A stretch of DNA of 64,000 bases from Burkholderia humptydooensis (GTDB taxonomy: Bacteria; Pseudomonadota; Gammaproteobacteria; Burkholderiales; Burkholderiaceae): the NCBI RefSeq assembly GCF_001513745.1, contig NZ_CP013380.1, positions 1,426,001 to 1,490,000 of the forward strand. Reading direction: 5' to 3'. Of this stretch, positions 15,455 to 24,512 are shown in pieces. A program made the translations under genes and the position numbers. The first letter of the stretch is position 1. The number at the start of each line of letters is the position of its first letter. The notes under the pieces were generated by a model, which did no database searches, was not told where the DNA came from, and saw only the letters and a list, made by a program, of their open reading frames with translations.

Positions 15455-18400
15455 ATGTCGAATGTACCTAAAAGTCCCGCGCAAAAACGTGCGGGCACGC
15501 CGGGCGAGCCGCGGCCGCCGCGCCCGCGGCAGGCGTCGCCCGGGCAGCCGGGCGCGCCGCGCGCTGTGCGCCGCGACGCCGGCTCCGAGGCCGCCCGCGC
15601 GCCGCGCGCACCGCATGCCCCGCAGACTCGCGTCGCGCCGAATCCCGTTGCGCCGATCACGTTTCCCGAAAGCCTGCCCGTGTCGGGCAGGCGCGACGAG
15701 ATCGCGCGCGCGATCGCCGATCACCAGGTGGTGATCGTCTGCGGCGAGACGGGCTCGGGCAAGACCACCCAGTTGCCGAAGATCTGCCTGTCGCTCGGCC
15801 GCGGCCTCGGCGCGGGCGGCGCGGGCCTGATCGGCCACACGCAGCCGCGGCGGCTCGCGGCGTCGTCGACAGGCCGCCGGATCGCCGAGGAGCTCGGCAC
15901 GCCGTTCGGCGAGGTGGTCGGCTACAAGGTGCGCTTCACCGACAACCTCGCGCCGGGCGCCTCGGTCAAGCTGATGACGGACGGCATCCTGCTCGCCGAG
16001 ACGCAGACCGATCCGCTCCTGAAGGCGTACGACACCCTCATCATCGACGAGGCGCACGAGCGCAGCCTGAACATCGATTTCCTGCTCGGCTACCTGAAGC
16101 AGATCCTGCCGCAGCGGCCGGACCTGAAGCTGATCGTCACGTCGGCGACGATCGACGCGGAGCGCTTCGCGCGCCATTTCGGCAGCGACGAGCGGCCCGC
16201 GCCCGTGATCGAGGTGAGCGGGCGGCTGTATCCGGTCGAGGTTCGCTACCGGGCGATCGCCGATGACCGGCCGGCCGCCGTCCGGCACGCGGAAGGCGCG
16301 GCGTCCGGCCGCGACCGCGCGAAGAGCGCGCGCGAGGCCGAGCGCGACCTGATGGACGGCATCGTCGACGCGGTCGACGAGCTCTGCCGCGAAGGCCCGG
16401 GCGACGTGCTCGTGTTCCTGCCCGGCGAGCGCGAGATCCGCGACGCGGCCGAGTCGCTGCGCAAGCATCATCCGCCGCACACCGAGATCCTGCCGCTCTT
16501 CGCGCGGCTGTCCGCCGCCGAGCAGGAGCGCGTGTTCAAGCCGTCGAACGCGCGCCGGATCGTGCTCGCGACGAACGTCGCCGAGACGTCGCTCACGGTG
16601 CCGGGCATCCGTTACGTCGTCGATACGGGCCTCGCGCGCGTGAAGCGCTATTCGTACCGGAACAAGGTCGAGCAACTGCAGATCGAGTCGATCTCGCAGG
16701 CGGCCGCGAACCAGCGCGCGGGCCGCTGCGGCCGCGTCGCCGACGGCGTCTGCATCCGCCTTTACGAAGAAAGCGATTTCGCCGGCCGCGCGCGCTTCAC
16801 CGATCCGGAAATCCTGCGCTCGTCGCTCGCGGCGGTGATCCTGCGGATGAAGTCGCTGCATCTGTCGGAGATCGAATCGTTTCCGTTCATCGAGCCGCCG
16901 CCCGGCCGCGCGATCGCGGACGGCTATCAGTTGCTCAACGAGCTCGGCGCGGTCGACGACGACAACGCGCTCACGCCGCTCGGCCGCGAGCTCGCGCGGC
17001 TGCCGCTCGACCCGTGCGTCGGCCGGATGATCCTCGCCGCGCGCGACCAGCAGGCGTTGCGCGAAGTGCTCGTGATCGCGAGCGCGCTGTCCGTGCAGGA
17101 CCCGCGCGATCGCCCGGCCGACGCGCAGGAGCAGGCCGACCAGGCGCATCGACGCTTCGCCGACGAGCGCTCCGAGTTCCTCCAGTGGCCGAAGATCTGG
17201 GCGTGGTTCGAGGAGGCGGTCGCGCACAAGAAGTCGAACCGGCAGCTCGTCGACGCGTGCCGGCAGAACTTCCTGTCGCATCTGCGGCTGCGCGAATGGC
17301 GCGACGTCCACTCGCAGCTCTTGACCGTCGTGCGCGAGCACGGCTGGCGCCTGAACGAGGCCGACGCGACGTTCGAGCAGATCCATCTGTCGCTGTTGAC
17401 GGGCCTGCTCGGCAACATCGGCTTCAAGGCCGAGGACGAGCCGCACTACCTCGGCGCGCGCGGGATCAAGTTCCATCTGTGGCCGGGCTCCGCGCTCGTG
17501 AAGAAGGCGGGGCGCTGGGTGATGGCGGCCGAGCTCGTCGAGACGAGCCGGCTCTATGCGCGCTGCATCGCGAAGATCGAGCCGGAATGGATCGAGCGGA
17601 TCGGCGCGCATCTGCTGAAGAGATCGCTGTCCGAGCCGCACTGGGAGAAACGTCCCGCGCAGGTCGCCGCGTTCGAGCGCGCGACGCTGTACGGGCTCAC
17701 CGTCTATCACCGGCGGCGCGTCGCGTTCGGCCGGCAGGACCCGGCGCGCGCGCGGGAGCTCTTCATCCGCGGCGCGCTCGTCGACGGCGAATTCGACACG
17801 AAGCTCGCGTTCTTCGCTCACAACCGCAAGCTGCTCGCCGACATCGAGCAGCTCGAGCACAAGTCGCGCCGGCAGGACGTGCTCGTCGACGACGAGCTGA
17901 TTCACGCGTTCTACGATCAGGCGATTCCGGCCGGCATCCACACGGGCGCCGCGTTCGAGCGCTGGTATCGCGACGAGGTGAAGAAGAGCGGGCAGCCGGA
18001 AGACGGGCTGCGCCTGCTGTATCTGTCGCGCGACGACCTGATGCGCCACGAGGCGGCGGGCGTGACGACCGACCTGTTTCCGAAGCGCGCAACGATGGCG
18101 GGCGTCGAGATGGCGCTCGCGTACCACTTCGAGCCCGGCTCGCCGCGCGACGGCGTGACGCTCGCGGTGCCGCTCTTCGCGCTGAACCAGGTCGACGCGC
18201 GCCGCGCCGAGTGGCTCGTGCCCGGGATGCTGAAGGAGAAGGCGCACCTGCTGCTGAAGTCGCTGCCGCAGAAGCTGCGCCGCCATTGCGTGCCGCTGCC
18301 CGAATACGCGGCGGGCTTCGTCGAGCGCGCCGGACGCGCTCGCTTCGGCGCGGCCGGCGCAGGCGCGGGCGGCCTCGTCGATGCGCTGATCGCCGACGTC

Positions 18401-19576
18401 CGGGAGCAGACGCAAGTCGCGACGAAGACGTCCGACTTCAAGCTCGAGACGCTGCCCGCGCACCTGTTCATGAACTTCAAGGTGATCGACGAGCACGGCC
18501 GCCAGCTCGCGATGGGGCGCAATCTCGCGCAATTGCGCGCGGAGCTGGGCGCGCAGGCGCAGCAGCATTTCCAGAAGATCGCCGCCGCGGCGACGCTCGC
18601 GCCGGCGGGCGAGCATTCGGGCGCGGCGGCCGCCGCCGCCGAGGCGCCCGCGGGCGGCGCGCGGCCGCGACGCGGGCACGTCGGGGCGGCGCAAGCGGGC
18701 GCGGCGGCTGCCGGCGCGACCGCGCTCTACGAGAACCTGACGACGTGGAACTTCGGCACGCTGCCGGAATTGCTCGAGATCCGCCGGCGCGGCGAGACGC
18801 TCGTCGGCTACCCGGCGCTCGTCGACCGCGGCACGCACTGCGACGTCGAGGTGTTCGACTCGCCCGACGAGGCCGCGCGGGTCCACCGCGCGGGCTTGCG
18901 GCGCCTGTTCGCGCTGCAGTTGAAGGAGCCGGTCAAGTATCTGGAGAAGAACCTGCCGGGGCTGCGCGAGATGGCGATGCAGTACATGTCCCTCGGCACG
19001 CAGGACGAGCTGCGCGACCAGTTGATCGCGACCGCGCTCGACCGCGCGTGCCTGCAGGACCCGCTGCCCGACGACGACGCGAGCTTCCACGCGCGCCGCG
19101 ACGAGGGCAGGAGCCGCCTGAACCTGCTCGCGCAGGAGATCGCGCGGCTCGTCGGGCAGATCCTCGCCGAGTACGCGGGGCTCGCGAAGAAGCTCGCGCA
19201 GGCGAAGCCGTTCCCGGCCGCGCACGCGGACATGCAGGGCCAGCTCGCGGCGCTCGTCGGCAAGCGCTTCGTCGTTGATACGCCTTACGCGCAGCTTGCG
19301 CACTTCCCGCGCTACCTGAAGGGGATCGCGCTGCGAATCGACAAGCTGAAGGCCGATCCCGCCCGCGACGCGCGGCAGGCGGCCGAGCTGCAGCCGCTCG
19401 CGCAGCACTACCAGCGCTCGGCCGCGCAGCGCGGCGGCGTCGCGGACGCGCGGCTCGCCGAGTTCCGGTGGCTGCTCGAGGAACTGCGGATCTCGCTGTT
19501 CGCGCAGGAACTGCGCACGCCGATGCCGGTGTCGGTCAAGCGGCTCTACAAAGTGTGGGAGTCGATGCAGCGCTGA
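15455..19576 (+). CDS. hrpA: ATP-dependent RNA helicase HrpA (DEAH-box)
   Basis: Large DEAH-box helicase of 1373 aa, close to the usual ~1300 for HrpA, which acts on mRNA and rescues stalled ribosomes in E. coli. Domains: a Pro/Ala/Arg-rich N-terminal tail (1-65), RecA1 with Walker A GETGSGKT (97-104), DEAH in IIDEAHERS and SAT motif VTSATID, RecA2 with NVAETSLTVPGI and QRAGRCGR, then HA2/OB-fold and the long HrpA C-terminal domain. An Ala/Gly-rich linker near residues 1045-1090 is a local low-complexity insert. The start at 15455 has no Shine-Dalgarno and lies 9 nt after TATAAT. The gene stands alone, 102 bp ahead of the next gene. Confidence 0.95.
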   Translation: MSNVPKSPAQKRAGTPGEPRPPRPRQASPGQPGAPRAVRRDAGSEAARAPRAPHAPQTRVAPNPVAPITFPESLPVSGRRDEIARAIADHQVVIVCGETGSGKTTQLPKICLSLGRGLGAGGAGLIGHTQPRRLAASSTGRRIAEELGTPFGEVVGYKVRFTDNLAPGASVKLMTDGILLAETQTDPLLKAYDTLIIDEAHERSLNIDFLLGYLKQILPQRPDLKLIVTSATIDAERFARHFGSDERPAPVIEVSGRLYPVEVRYRAIADDRPAAVRHAEGAASGRDRAKSAREAERDLMDGIVDAVDELCREGPGDVLVFLPGEREIRDAAESLRKHHPPHTEILPLFARLSAAEQERVFKPSNARRIVLATNVAETSLTVPGIRYVVDTGLARVKRYSYRNKVEQLQIESISQAAANQRAGRCGRVADGVCIRLYEESDFAGRARFTDPEILRSSLAAVILRMKSLHLSEIESFPFIEPPPGRAIADGYQLLNELGAVDDDNALTPLGRELARLPLDPCVGRMILAARDQQALREVLVIASALSVQDPRDRPADAQEQADQAHRRFADERSEFLQWPKIWAWFEEAVAHKKSNRQLVDACRQNFLSHLRLREWRDVHSQLLTVVREHGWRLNEADATFEQIHLSLLTGLLGNIGFKAEDEPHYLGARGIKFHLWPGSALVKKAGRWVMAAELVETSRLYARCIAKIEPEWIERIGAHLLKRSLSEPHWEKRPAQVAAFERATLYGLTVYHRRRVAFGRQDPARARELFIRGALVDGEFDTKLAFFAHNRKLLADIEQLEHKSRRQDVLVDDELIHAFYDQAIPAGIHTGAAFERWYRDEVKKSGQPEDGLRLLYLSRDDLMRHEAAGVTTDLFPKRATMAGVEMALAYHFEPGSPRDGVTLAVPLFALNQVDARRAEWLVPGMLKEKAHLLLKSLPQKLRRHCVPLPEYAAGFVERAGRARFGAAGAGAGGLVDALIADVREQTQVATKTSDFKLETLPAHLFMNFKVIDEHGRQLAMGRNLAQLRAELGAQAQQHFQKIAAAATLAPAGEHSGAAAAAAEAPAGGARPRRGHVGAAQAGAAAAGATALYENLTTWNFGTLPELLEIRRRGETLVGYPALVDRGTHCDVEVFDSPDEAARVHRAGLRRLFALQLKEPVKYLEKNLPGLREMAMQYMSLGTQDELRDQLIATALDRACLQDPLPDDDASFHARRDEGRSRLNLLAQEIARLVGQILAEYAGLAKKLAQAKPFPAAHADMQGQLAALVGKRFVVDTPYAQLAHFPRYLKGIALRIDKLKADPARDARQAAELQPLAQHYQRSAAQRGGVADARLAEFRWLLEELRISLFAQELRTPMPVSVKRLYKVWESMQR

Positions 19577-19678
19577 GCGCGGCTCGGAGTATGCGGGTTC
19601 ACACTCGGGCGCGGGACGTCAACCGGCGGCGTTCTCGCGCGTTTTATCAATCACGCCAGTCCCTCGACGTGAGTCTTC

Positions 19679-20671
19679 ATGCGCAATTTCCTCTCTCTCG
19701 GCCGCACGCTCGCGCTTGCGGCCGCCGTGCTGGCGCCTGTCGCCGCCTTCGCGAACAACGTGATCGTGCTGAATTCGGCTGAAGCGACGCTGTCCCTCAT
19801 CGATCAGCAATCCCGCCAGGTCGTCGGCCAGTATCCGACCGGCAAGGAGCCGCATCACCTGATGGCGACGCCCGACAATTCGTCGCTGATCGTCGCGAAT
19901 TCGGTGTCGAACAGCCTGATGTTCCTCGATCCGAAGACGGGCAAGCCGCAGCGCACGCTCGAAGGGATCGACGATCCTTACCAGCTCGGTTTTTCGCCCG
20001 ACCGCAAGTGGTTCGTCGCGGCGGGCCTGCGGCTCGACCGCGTCGACATCTACAGCTACGACGGCCGTGACCTGAAGCTCGCGAAGCGCGTGCCGCTCGC
20101 GGTGATGCCGAGCCACCTCGCGTTCACGAAGGACAGCAAGACGGTGCTCGTGTCGCTGCAGGTGTCGGGCGAGCTCGCGGCGATCGATCTGGCCACGCAG
20201 ACGGTCAAGTGGAAGATGAAGGTCGGGCCGGTGCCGGCGGGCTTGTGGCTCACGCCCGGCGACAAGTACGTGCTGATCGGGATGACGGGCGCCGACTACG
20301 TCGCCGTCGTCGACTGGCGCAACCAGAAGGTCGTGAAAACGATTCCGACCGGCAAGGGCGCGCACAACTTCCGCTCGCTCGCGGACGGCACGCACGTCGC
20401 GGTGACGAACCGGGTGGCGAACACGATCAGCATCATCGACGAGAACGCGCTCACGAACGTCGGCGACATCACGGGCCTGTTGCCCGGCCCGGACGACATG
20501 GAGCTGTCGGCCGACCGGAAGACGCTGTGGGTGACGTTCCGCTTCGCGAAGAAGGTCGGCGTGATCGATCTGCCGAGCCGCAAGCTGATCCAGACGATTT
20601 CGGTCGGCCGCTCGCCGCACGGGATCTATTTCTACGACCGGGCGCCGTGGACGGCGCCGAACGGCGCGTGA
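19679..20671 (+). CDS. Secreted YVTN-family beta-propeller protein
   Basis: A 330-aa exported protein with a clear signal peptide (MRNFLSLGRTLALAAAVLAP, cleavage after AFA near residue 25). The rest consists of repeated ~40-residue blades with patterns such as NSVSNSLMFLDPKTGK, NRVANTISIIDE and GRSPHGIYF, typical of periplasmic YVTN/surface-layer propellers. These often act as scaffolds or as partners of redox enzymes; no catalytic residues are evident. A membrane fatty-acid hydroxylase gene starts only 19 bp downstream, so the two are likely co-transcribed and may work on the same envelope process. The precise role is unknown. Confidence 0.88.
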   Translation: MRNFLSLGRTLALAAAVLAPVAAFANNVIVLNSAEATLSLIDQQSRQVVGQYPTGKEPHHLMATPDNSSLIVANSVSNSLMFLDPKTGKPQRTLEGIDDPYQLGFSPDRKWFVAAGLRLDRVDIYSYDGRDLKLAKRVPLAVMPSHLAFTKDSKTVLVSLQVSGELAAIDLATQTVKWKMKVGPVPAGLWLTPGDKYVLIGMTGADYVAVVDWRNQKVVKTIPTGKGAHNFRSLADGTHVAVTNRVANTISIIDENALTNVGDITGLLPGPDDMELSADRKTLWVTFRFAKKVGVIDLPSRKLIQTISVGRSPHGIYFYDRAPWTAPNGA

Positions 20672-20690
20672 CGCGGCGGGGGAGCGGTTC

Positions 20691-21680
20691 ATGCTGCACA
20701 TGATCGTCGCCGCGCTGGACGGCTTCGTGTCCGATCTGCAGACCTGGCTGTACGTCGACATCGTGCAGCCGCTGCTGTTCAAGGTCGGCCTGATGGACTA
20801 CGACGAGGACACGTACGACGCGCTCTACTGGGTGATCGTCGGCGCGCTGCAGGTGGTCGCGATGTACGCGCTGCTGCGCCCGCTCGAGGCGCTGCGCCCC
20901 GTCGAGCGGTGGGAGAACCGCAAGGAGGCGCGCGTCGACGTGATCTACACGCTGATCGCGAAGCTCGGCATCTTCAGCCTGTTCTTCTTCTTCGCGATGC
21001 AGCCGCTCTTCGACGCCTTCCAGGCGTGGCTGCGTCTTCACGGGATCTCGAACTTCAATCTCGACTACCTGTGGCCGGGCGTCACGTCCAAGCCGATCGT
21101 CGCGTTCGCGATCTATCTGATCGCGCTCGATTTCGCCGGCTACTGGTATCACCGCTGGCAGCACCGGATCGGCGTCTGGTGGGAGCTGCACGCCGTGCAT
21201 CACAGCCAGCGCCAGATGTCGCTCTGGTGCGACGACCGCAACCACCTGCTCGACGACGTGCTGCAGGCGTGCTTCTTCGCGGCGATCGCGCTCGTGATCG
21301 GCGTGTCGCCGTCGCAGTTCGTCGTGCTGACCGCGGTCACGAACTTCATGCAGAGCGTTCAGCATACGAACGCGCGGCTGCCGCTCGGCTGGCTCGGCGA
21401 GCGCCTCGTCGTCAGCCCGACGTTCCATCGCCGCCATCACGCGGTCGGCTACGGCCACGAGGGCACGAAGTACGGCTGCAACTTCGGCGTGCTGTTTCCG
21501 TGGTGGGACATGCTGTTCCGCACCGCGTCATGGAACCGCACGCCCGAGCCGACGGGCATCCGCGAGCAGTATGAGGGCGTGTCGTACGGCGACGGCTTCT
21601 GGGCGCAGCACTGGCTCGCGTTCGTGCGGATCGCGCGGCGGCTCGCGCCGGGGAAGCAGCGCGACGCGGCGTCGGCGTAA
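20691..21680 (+). CDS. Sterol desaturase / fatty acid hydroxylase superfamily membrane protein
   Basis: Integral membrane di-iron enzyme of 329 aa. The histidine boxes are visible: YHRWQHR (HxxxH), ELHAVHHS (HxxHH) and FHRRHHA (HxxHH), with hydrophobic helices before and between them (about residues 45-70, 85-105, 135-155, 195-215). The family hydroxylates or desaturates lipids and hydrophobic substrates using O2. It follows the periplasmic YVTN propeller gene by 19 bp. The substrate is unknown; hopanoid, ornithine-lipid or fatty-acyl modification are possibilities. The start at 20691 follows GGGGGAGCG. Confidence 0.88.
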   Translation: MLHMIVAALDGFVSDLQTWLYVDIVQPLLFKVGLMDYDEDTYDALYWVIVGALQVVAMYALLRPLEALRPVERWENRKEARVDVIYTLIAKLGIFSLFFFFAMQPLFDAFQAWLRLHGISNFNLDYLWPGVTSKPIVAFAIYLIALDFAGYWYHRWQHRIGVWWELHAVHHSQRQMSLWCDDRNHLLDDVLQACFFAAIALVIGVSPSQFVVLTAVTNFMQSVQHTNARLPLGWLGERLVVSPTFHRRHHAVGYGHEGTKYGCNFGVLFPWWDMLFRTASWNRTPEPTGIREQYEGVSYGDGFWAQHWLAFVRIARRLAPGKQRDAASA

Positions 21681-21919
21681 GCCGCCGCGGCGGGCGAGCG
21701 GCGCGTTCGGGGGGCGGCTTGGCCGAACGGCTTGCTGCTTTTCGACTGCCGGGGCGCTTCCCACCAGCTCTCTTCTCGCCGCGCGCCGCCCGGCCGCCCA
21801 TGTGCGCGCATCGCACGCCTTCGCCGCCCCCATTCGCTACCGCCCCGTTTTTGCCGCACGCATGCCGCGTGGTTTATCCTTTCCGGGCCTTCCCATTCCC
21901 GATCGATGATCCGTCCCGC

Positions 21920-22753
21920 ATGAACGATCTGCTGCGCTCCTTCGGCCGGGCGCTCGCGAGTGCGCTGCACCCGCGAATGCTCTGGCTCACCTTCATGCCG
22001 TTTATCGTCTCCGCGGTGATCTGGGGCGTCGTGCTCTGGTTCTCGTGGCAGCCGCTCGTCGACGCCGCGCGCGCCGCGCTCGACGGCTTTGCGCTGACGG
22101 CGCTCCTCTACAAGTTCTTCAACGCGATCGGCGCATCGCAACTGCACGCGGTCGTCGCGCCGTTCGTCGTCGTGTCGCTCGCGATTCCGCTCATCGTGCT
22201 GACGGTGCTGCTCCTGATCGCGACGCTGTCGATGCCCGCCGTCGTCTCGCATCTGTCGAAGCGCCAGTTCGCGTCGCTCGAGATGAAGCGGGGCGGCAGC
22301 CTGTTCGGCAGTGTGTTCAATTCGCTGTGGGCCGCGTTCGCGAGCATCGTGCTCCTGATCGTGACGGTGCCGCTGTGGCTGATTCCGCCGTTCTTCGCGC
22401 TGCTGCCGCCCGTGATCTGGGGCTGGCTCACGTACCGCGTGATGACCTATGACGCGCTCGCGCTGCACGCGAGCGCCGACGAGCGCCGCGCGCTCGTGCG
22501 CAAGCGCCGCTGGCCGCTGTTGGGCATCGGCGTCGCGAGCGGGCTGCTCGGCACGGTGCCGACCTTCATCTGGGTGTCGTCGATCTGGATGATGGTGCTG
22601 TTTCCGTTCGTCGCCGCCGCGATGATCTGGGTCTACGCATTCATTCTGGTGTTCTCGGCGCTGTGGTTCGGCTTCTACTGCCTGCGCGCGCTGCAGGACG
22701 AGCGCGCGGCGGCCGGGAACGCGACTTCCATCGATTCGACGAGGCAAGCATGA
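21920..22753 (+). CDS. EI24 / CysZ-like integral membrane protein
   Basis: A 277-aa membrane protein with about four to six hydrophobic helices (residues ~20-45, 70-110, 130-155, 200-230, 240-270) matching the EI24 domain family, which includes the sulfate permease CysZ. The start at 21920 gives the typical N-terminus MNDLLRSFGRALASALHPRM; an in-frame codon 201 bp upstream would add a non-family leader. Its stop overlaps the next start in an ATGA (22750-22753), so it is translationally coupled to the MoCF-domain gene. Sulfate transport is possible but cannot be shown from sequence alone. Confidence 0.82.
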   Translation: MNDLLRSFGRALASALHPRMLWLTFMPFIVSAVIWGVVLWFSWQPLVDAARAALDGFALTALLYKFFNAIGASQLHAVVAPFVVVSLAIPLIVLTVLLLIATLSMPAVVSHLSKRQFASLEMKRGGSLFGSVFNSLWAAFASIVLLIVTVPLWLIPPFFALLPPVIWGWLTYRVMTYDALALHASADERRALVRKRRWPLLGIGVASGLLGTVPTFIWVSSIWMMVLFPFVAAAMIWVYAFILVFSALWFGFYCLRALQDERAAAGNATSIDSTRQA

Positions 22754-23568
22754 CCATCGGCATCATCATCATCGGCGACGAGATTCTGTCCGGTCGCCGC
22801 CAGGACAAGCACCTCGCCAAGGTGATCGAGCTCCTGGCCGCGCGCGGGCTGGCGCTCGGCTGGGCCGAGTACGTCGGCGACGATCCCGCGCGGATCACGG
22901 CGACGCTCGCGCGCACGTTCGCGTCGGGCGACATCGTGTTCTCGACGGGAGGGATCGGCGCGACGCCCGACGACCACACGCGCCAGTGCGCGGCCGCGGC
23001 GCTCGGCGTGCCGCTCGAGCTGCATCCGGAAGCGAAGGCGCTGATCGAGGCGCGGATTCGCGAGACGTACGCCGATCCGGCGAAGCCCGCCGATCTCGAT
23101 TCGCCGGAGAACCGGCATCGGCTGAACATGGGCGTGTTCCCGCGCGGCGCGACGATCATCCCGAACGGCTACAACCGGATCCCGGGCTTTTCGTGCGGCG
23201 ATCATCACTTCGTGCCGGGCTTTCCGGTGATGGCGTGGCCGATGATCGAATGGGTGCTCGACACGAAGTACGCGCACCTGCATCACGCGACCCCGCATGC
23301 GGAGCGCTCGCTCTATGTGTTCGAGCTGCCCGAATCGACGCTCACGCCGCTGATGGAGAGAATCGAGCGAGATTTCCCGGGCGTGCGGGTCTTCAGCCTG
23401 CCGAGCGTAGGCGACGCGGAAAAGGGCGGCGTCTATGCGCGCCGGCACATCGATCTCGGCGTGAAGGGCGAGCCGGAGGCGGTCGCGGCCGCGTTCGTGA
23501 GACTGCGCGAGGGCGTGCATCTGCTCGGCGGCGACATCGTCGAGCCGGCCGAGCCGCAGCACGGCTGA
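22750..23568 (+). CDS. Competence/damage-inducible (CinA N-terminal)-like molybdopterin-binding domain protein
   Basis: A 272-aa protein built on the MoCF_biosynth (MoaB/MogA/CinA-N) domain, residues ~1-180, with the family signatures IIIIGDEILSGRRQD, STGGIGATPDDHT and FSCGDHHFVPGFP. It lacks the C-terminal nicotinamide-deamidase domain of full CinA. Such stand-alone proteins are annotated as molybdopterin-binding, although CinA-type domains also hydrolyse ADP-ribose in some bacteria, so the substrate is uncertain. It overlaps the upstream EI24 gene by 4 bp. Confidence 0.85.
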   Translation: MTIGIIIIGDEILSGRRQDKHLAKVIELLAARGLALGWAEYVGDDPARITATLARTFASGDIVFSTGGIGATPDDHTRQCAAAALGVPLELHPEAKALIEARIRETYADPAKPADLDSPENRHRLNMGVFPRGATIIPNGYNRIPGFSCGDHHFVPGFPVMAWPMIEWVLDTKYAHLHHATPHAERSLYVFELPESTLTPLMERIERDFPGVRVFSLPSVGDAEKGGVYARRHIDLGVKGEPEAVAAAFVRLREGVHLLGGDIVEPAEPQHG

Positions 23569-23643
23569 GCGGGGCGGGCGCGGCGCGCGGGCCGTCATCG
23601 CTATGTCATCGGCCGGCCGGACGATGGCGGGCGGCGTCGCGCG

Positions 23644-24108
23644 TTATGCGCCGATCCAGGGCAAGCCGCGGTGGCACCAGCCTTCGACGGTCTTCCGGTG
23701 CCCTTGCGCGTCCTTAGCGCCTTCGAATCCTTCGAGCAGATCGAACGCCTTCATGAAGCCGGCCTGCGCGGCGGCGACCGCGGCGAGCTTCGAGCGCGCG
23801 GCGCTGCGGCACAGGAACAGGATCGGCTGATCGGGTTGCGCGAGGGTGCGCAATTGGTCGATGAATTCCGCGTTCGGCACGCCGCCCGGGTAGCGGGCCC
23901 ATTCGACGTGCGCGTACTGGCCGTCGCCGACGAGCGGACGGCCGACCCAGTCGAGCTCCGCGCGGGTGCGCACGTCGATGAGGCGCGCGCTCGGATCGAG
24001 TTGCAGCAGCTCGAAGGCCTCGGCGGGCGAGAGCGCGCCCGCGTAGTTCAGGTTGCCTTGCGCGCGGCGCGTGTCGGCTTGCGCGTAAAGCTGTTCAAGC
24101 GTACTCAT
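23644..24108 (-). CDS. Rhodanese-like domain protein (sulfurtransferase)
   Basis: A 154-aa single-domain rhodanese. Residues 40-58 hold the LIDVRTRAELDWVG segment and the active-site loop is LCRSAARS with nucleophile Cys100. The start at 24108 has AGGAGA just upstream on the minus strand; an in-frame codon at 24132 is less favoured. It is transcribed away from glnA, with the glnA control region between them. Single-domain rhodaneses carry persulfide sulfur; the acceptor is unknown. Confidence 0.88.
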   Translation of the reverse strand: MSTLEQLYAQADTRRAQGNLNYAGALSPAEAFELLQLDPSARLIDVRTRAELDWVGRPLVGDGQYAHVEWARYPGGVPNAEFIDQLRTLAQPDQPILFLCRSAARSKLAAVAAAQAGFMKAFDLLEGFEGAKDAQGHRKTVEGWCHRGLPWIGA

Positions 24109-24202
24109 GGCGGGAGGTCTCCTGCGGATCAAAAAACCATTCTAGCGCGCCGGCCGGGCAGCGACGGCCGCCGATATCCATGACGCGCGCGATGTGCCGA
24201 TA

Positions 24203-24288
24203 TCACCAAAAAGGTGCAAAATGAACGAATAGCACCAGAACGGTGATTTCAGGGGGTATGGAATGCTCAACTGCACAAGCAAGGTGCG
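24203..24288 (+). promoter_or_regulatory. Three NtrC binding sites (enhancer) upstream of glnA
   Basis: Three matches to the NtrC consensus TGCAC-N7-GTGCA: TCAC-N7-GTGC at 24203-24217, GCAC-N7-GTGA at 24232-24246 and TGCAC-N7-GTGCG at 24272-24288. The first two are 29 bp apart centre to centre (about three helical turns). They lie about 100-185 bp upstream of the sigma-54 promoter at 24387, the normal enhancer position. Confidence 0.85.
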
Positions 24289-24386
24289 CGCCCGGCAGCG
24301 TCCGGGCGCGCCGAAGCCCCGAAAGTGCGCGCCCCGGCCCTGACGGGGCGCGGCCTCGCGCGCTTCGCGCCGATCTGGCGCATGCA

Positions 24387-24402
24387 TGGCATGGAAGCTG
24401 CT
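24387..24402 (+). promoter_or_regulatory. Sigma-54 (-24/-12) promoter of glnA
   Basis: TGGCATGGAAGCTGCT has GG (24388-24389) and GC (24400-24401) separated by exactly 10 bases, as in TGGCAC-N5-TTGCW. Transcription would start near 24413, giving a ~100-nt leader. The remaining 24109-24512 region contains no gene. Confidence 0.82.
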
Positions 24403-24512
24403 ATATCCATCCCGTTCGAATCGGTTGTACGCGGCAAAGAACGCTGCGCTCAGCAGCTCGCTTAACGAGGCGGTCCCAGTCCGCCGGATTTGTTCAATCA
24501 GGAGAAGAGGTT

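Noticed and set aside
15440..19408. Open frame of about 1320 codons on the minus strand, opposite hrpA
   Set aside because: Same effect of GC-rich codons: a low-complexity Arg/Leu/Val/Ala product without domains, entirely antisense to a well-supported helicase.
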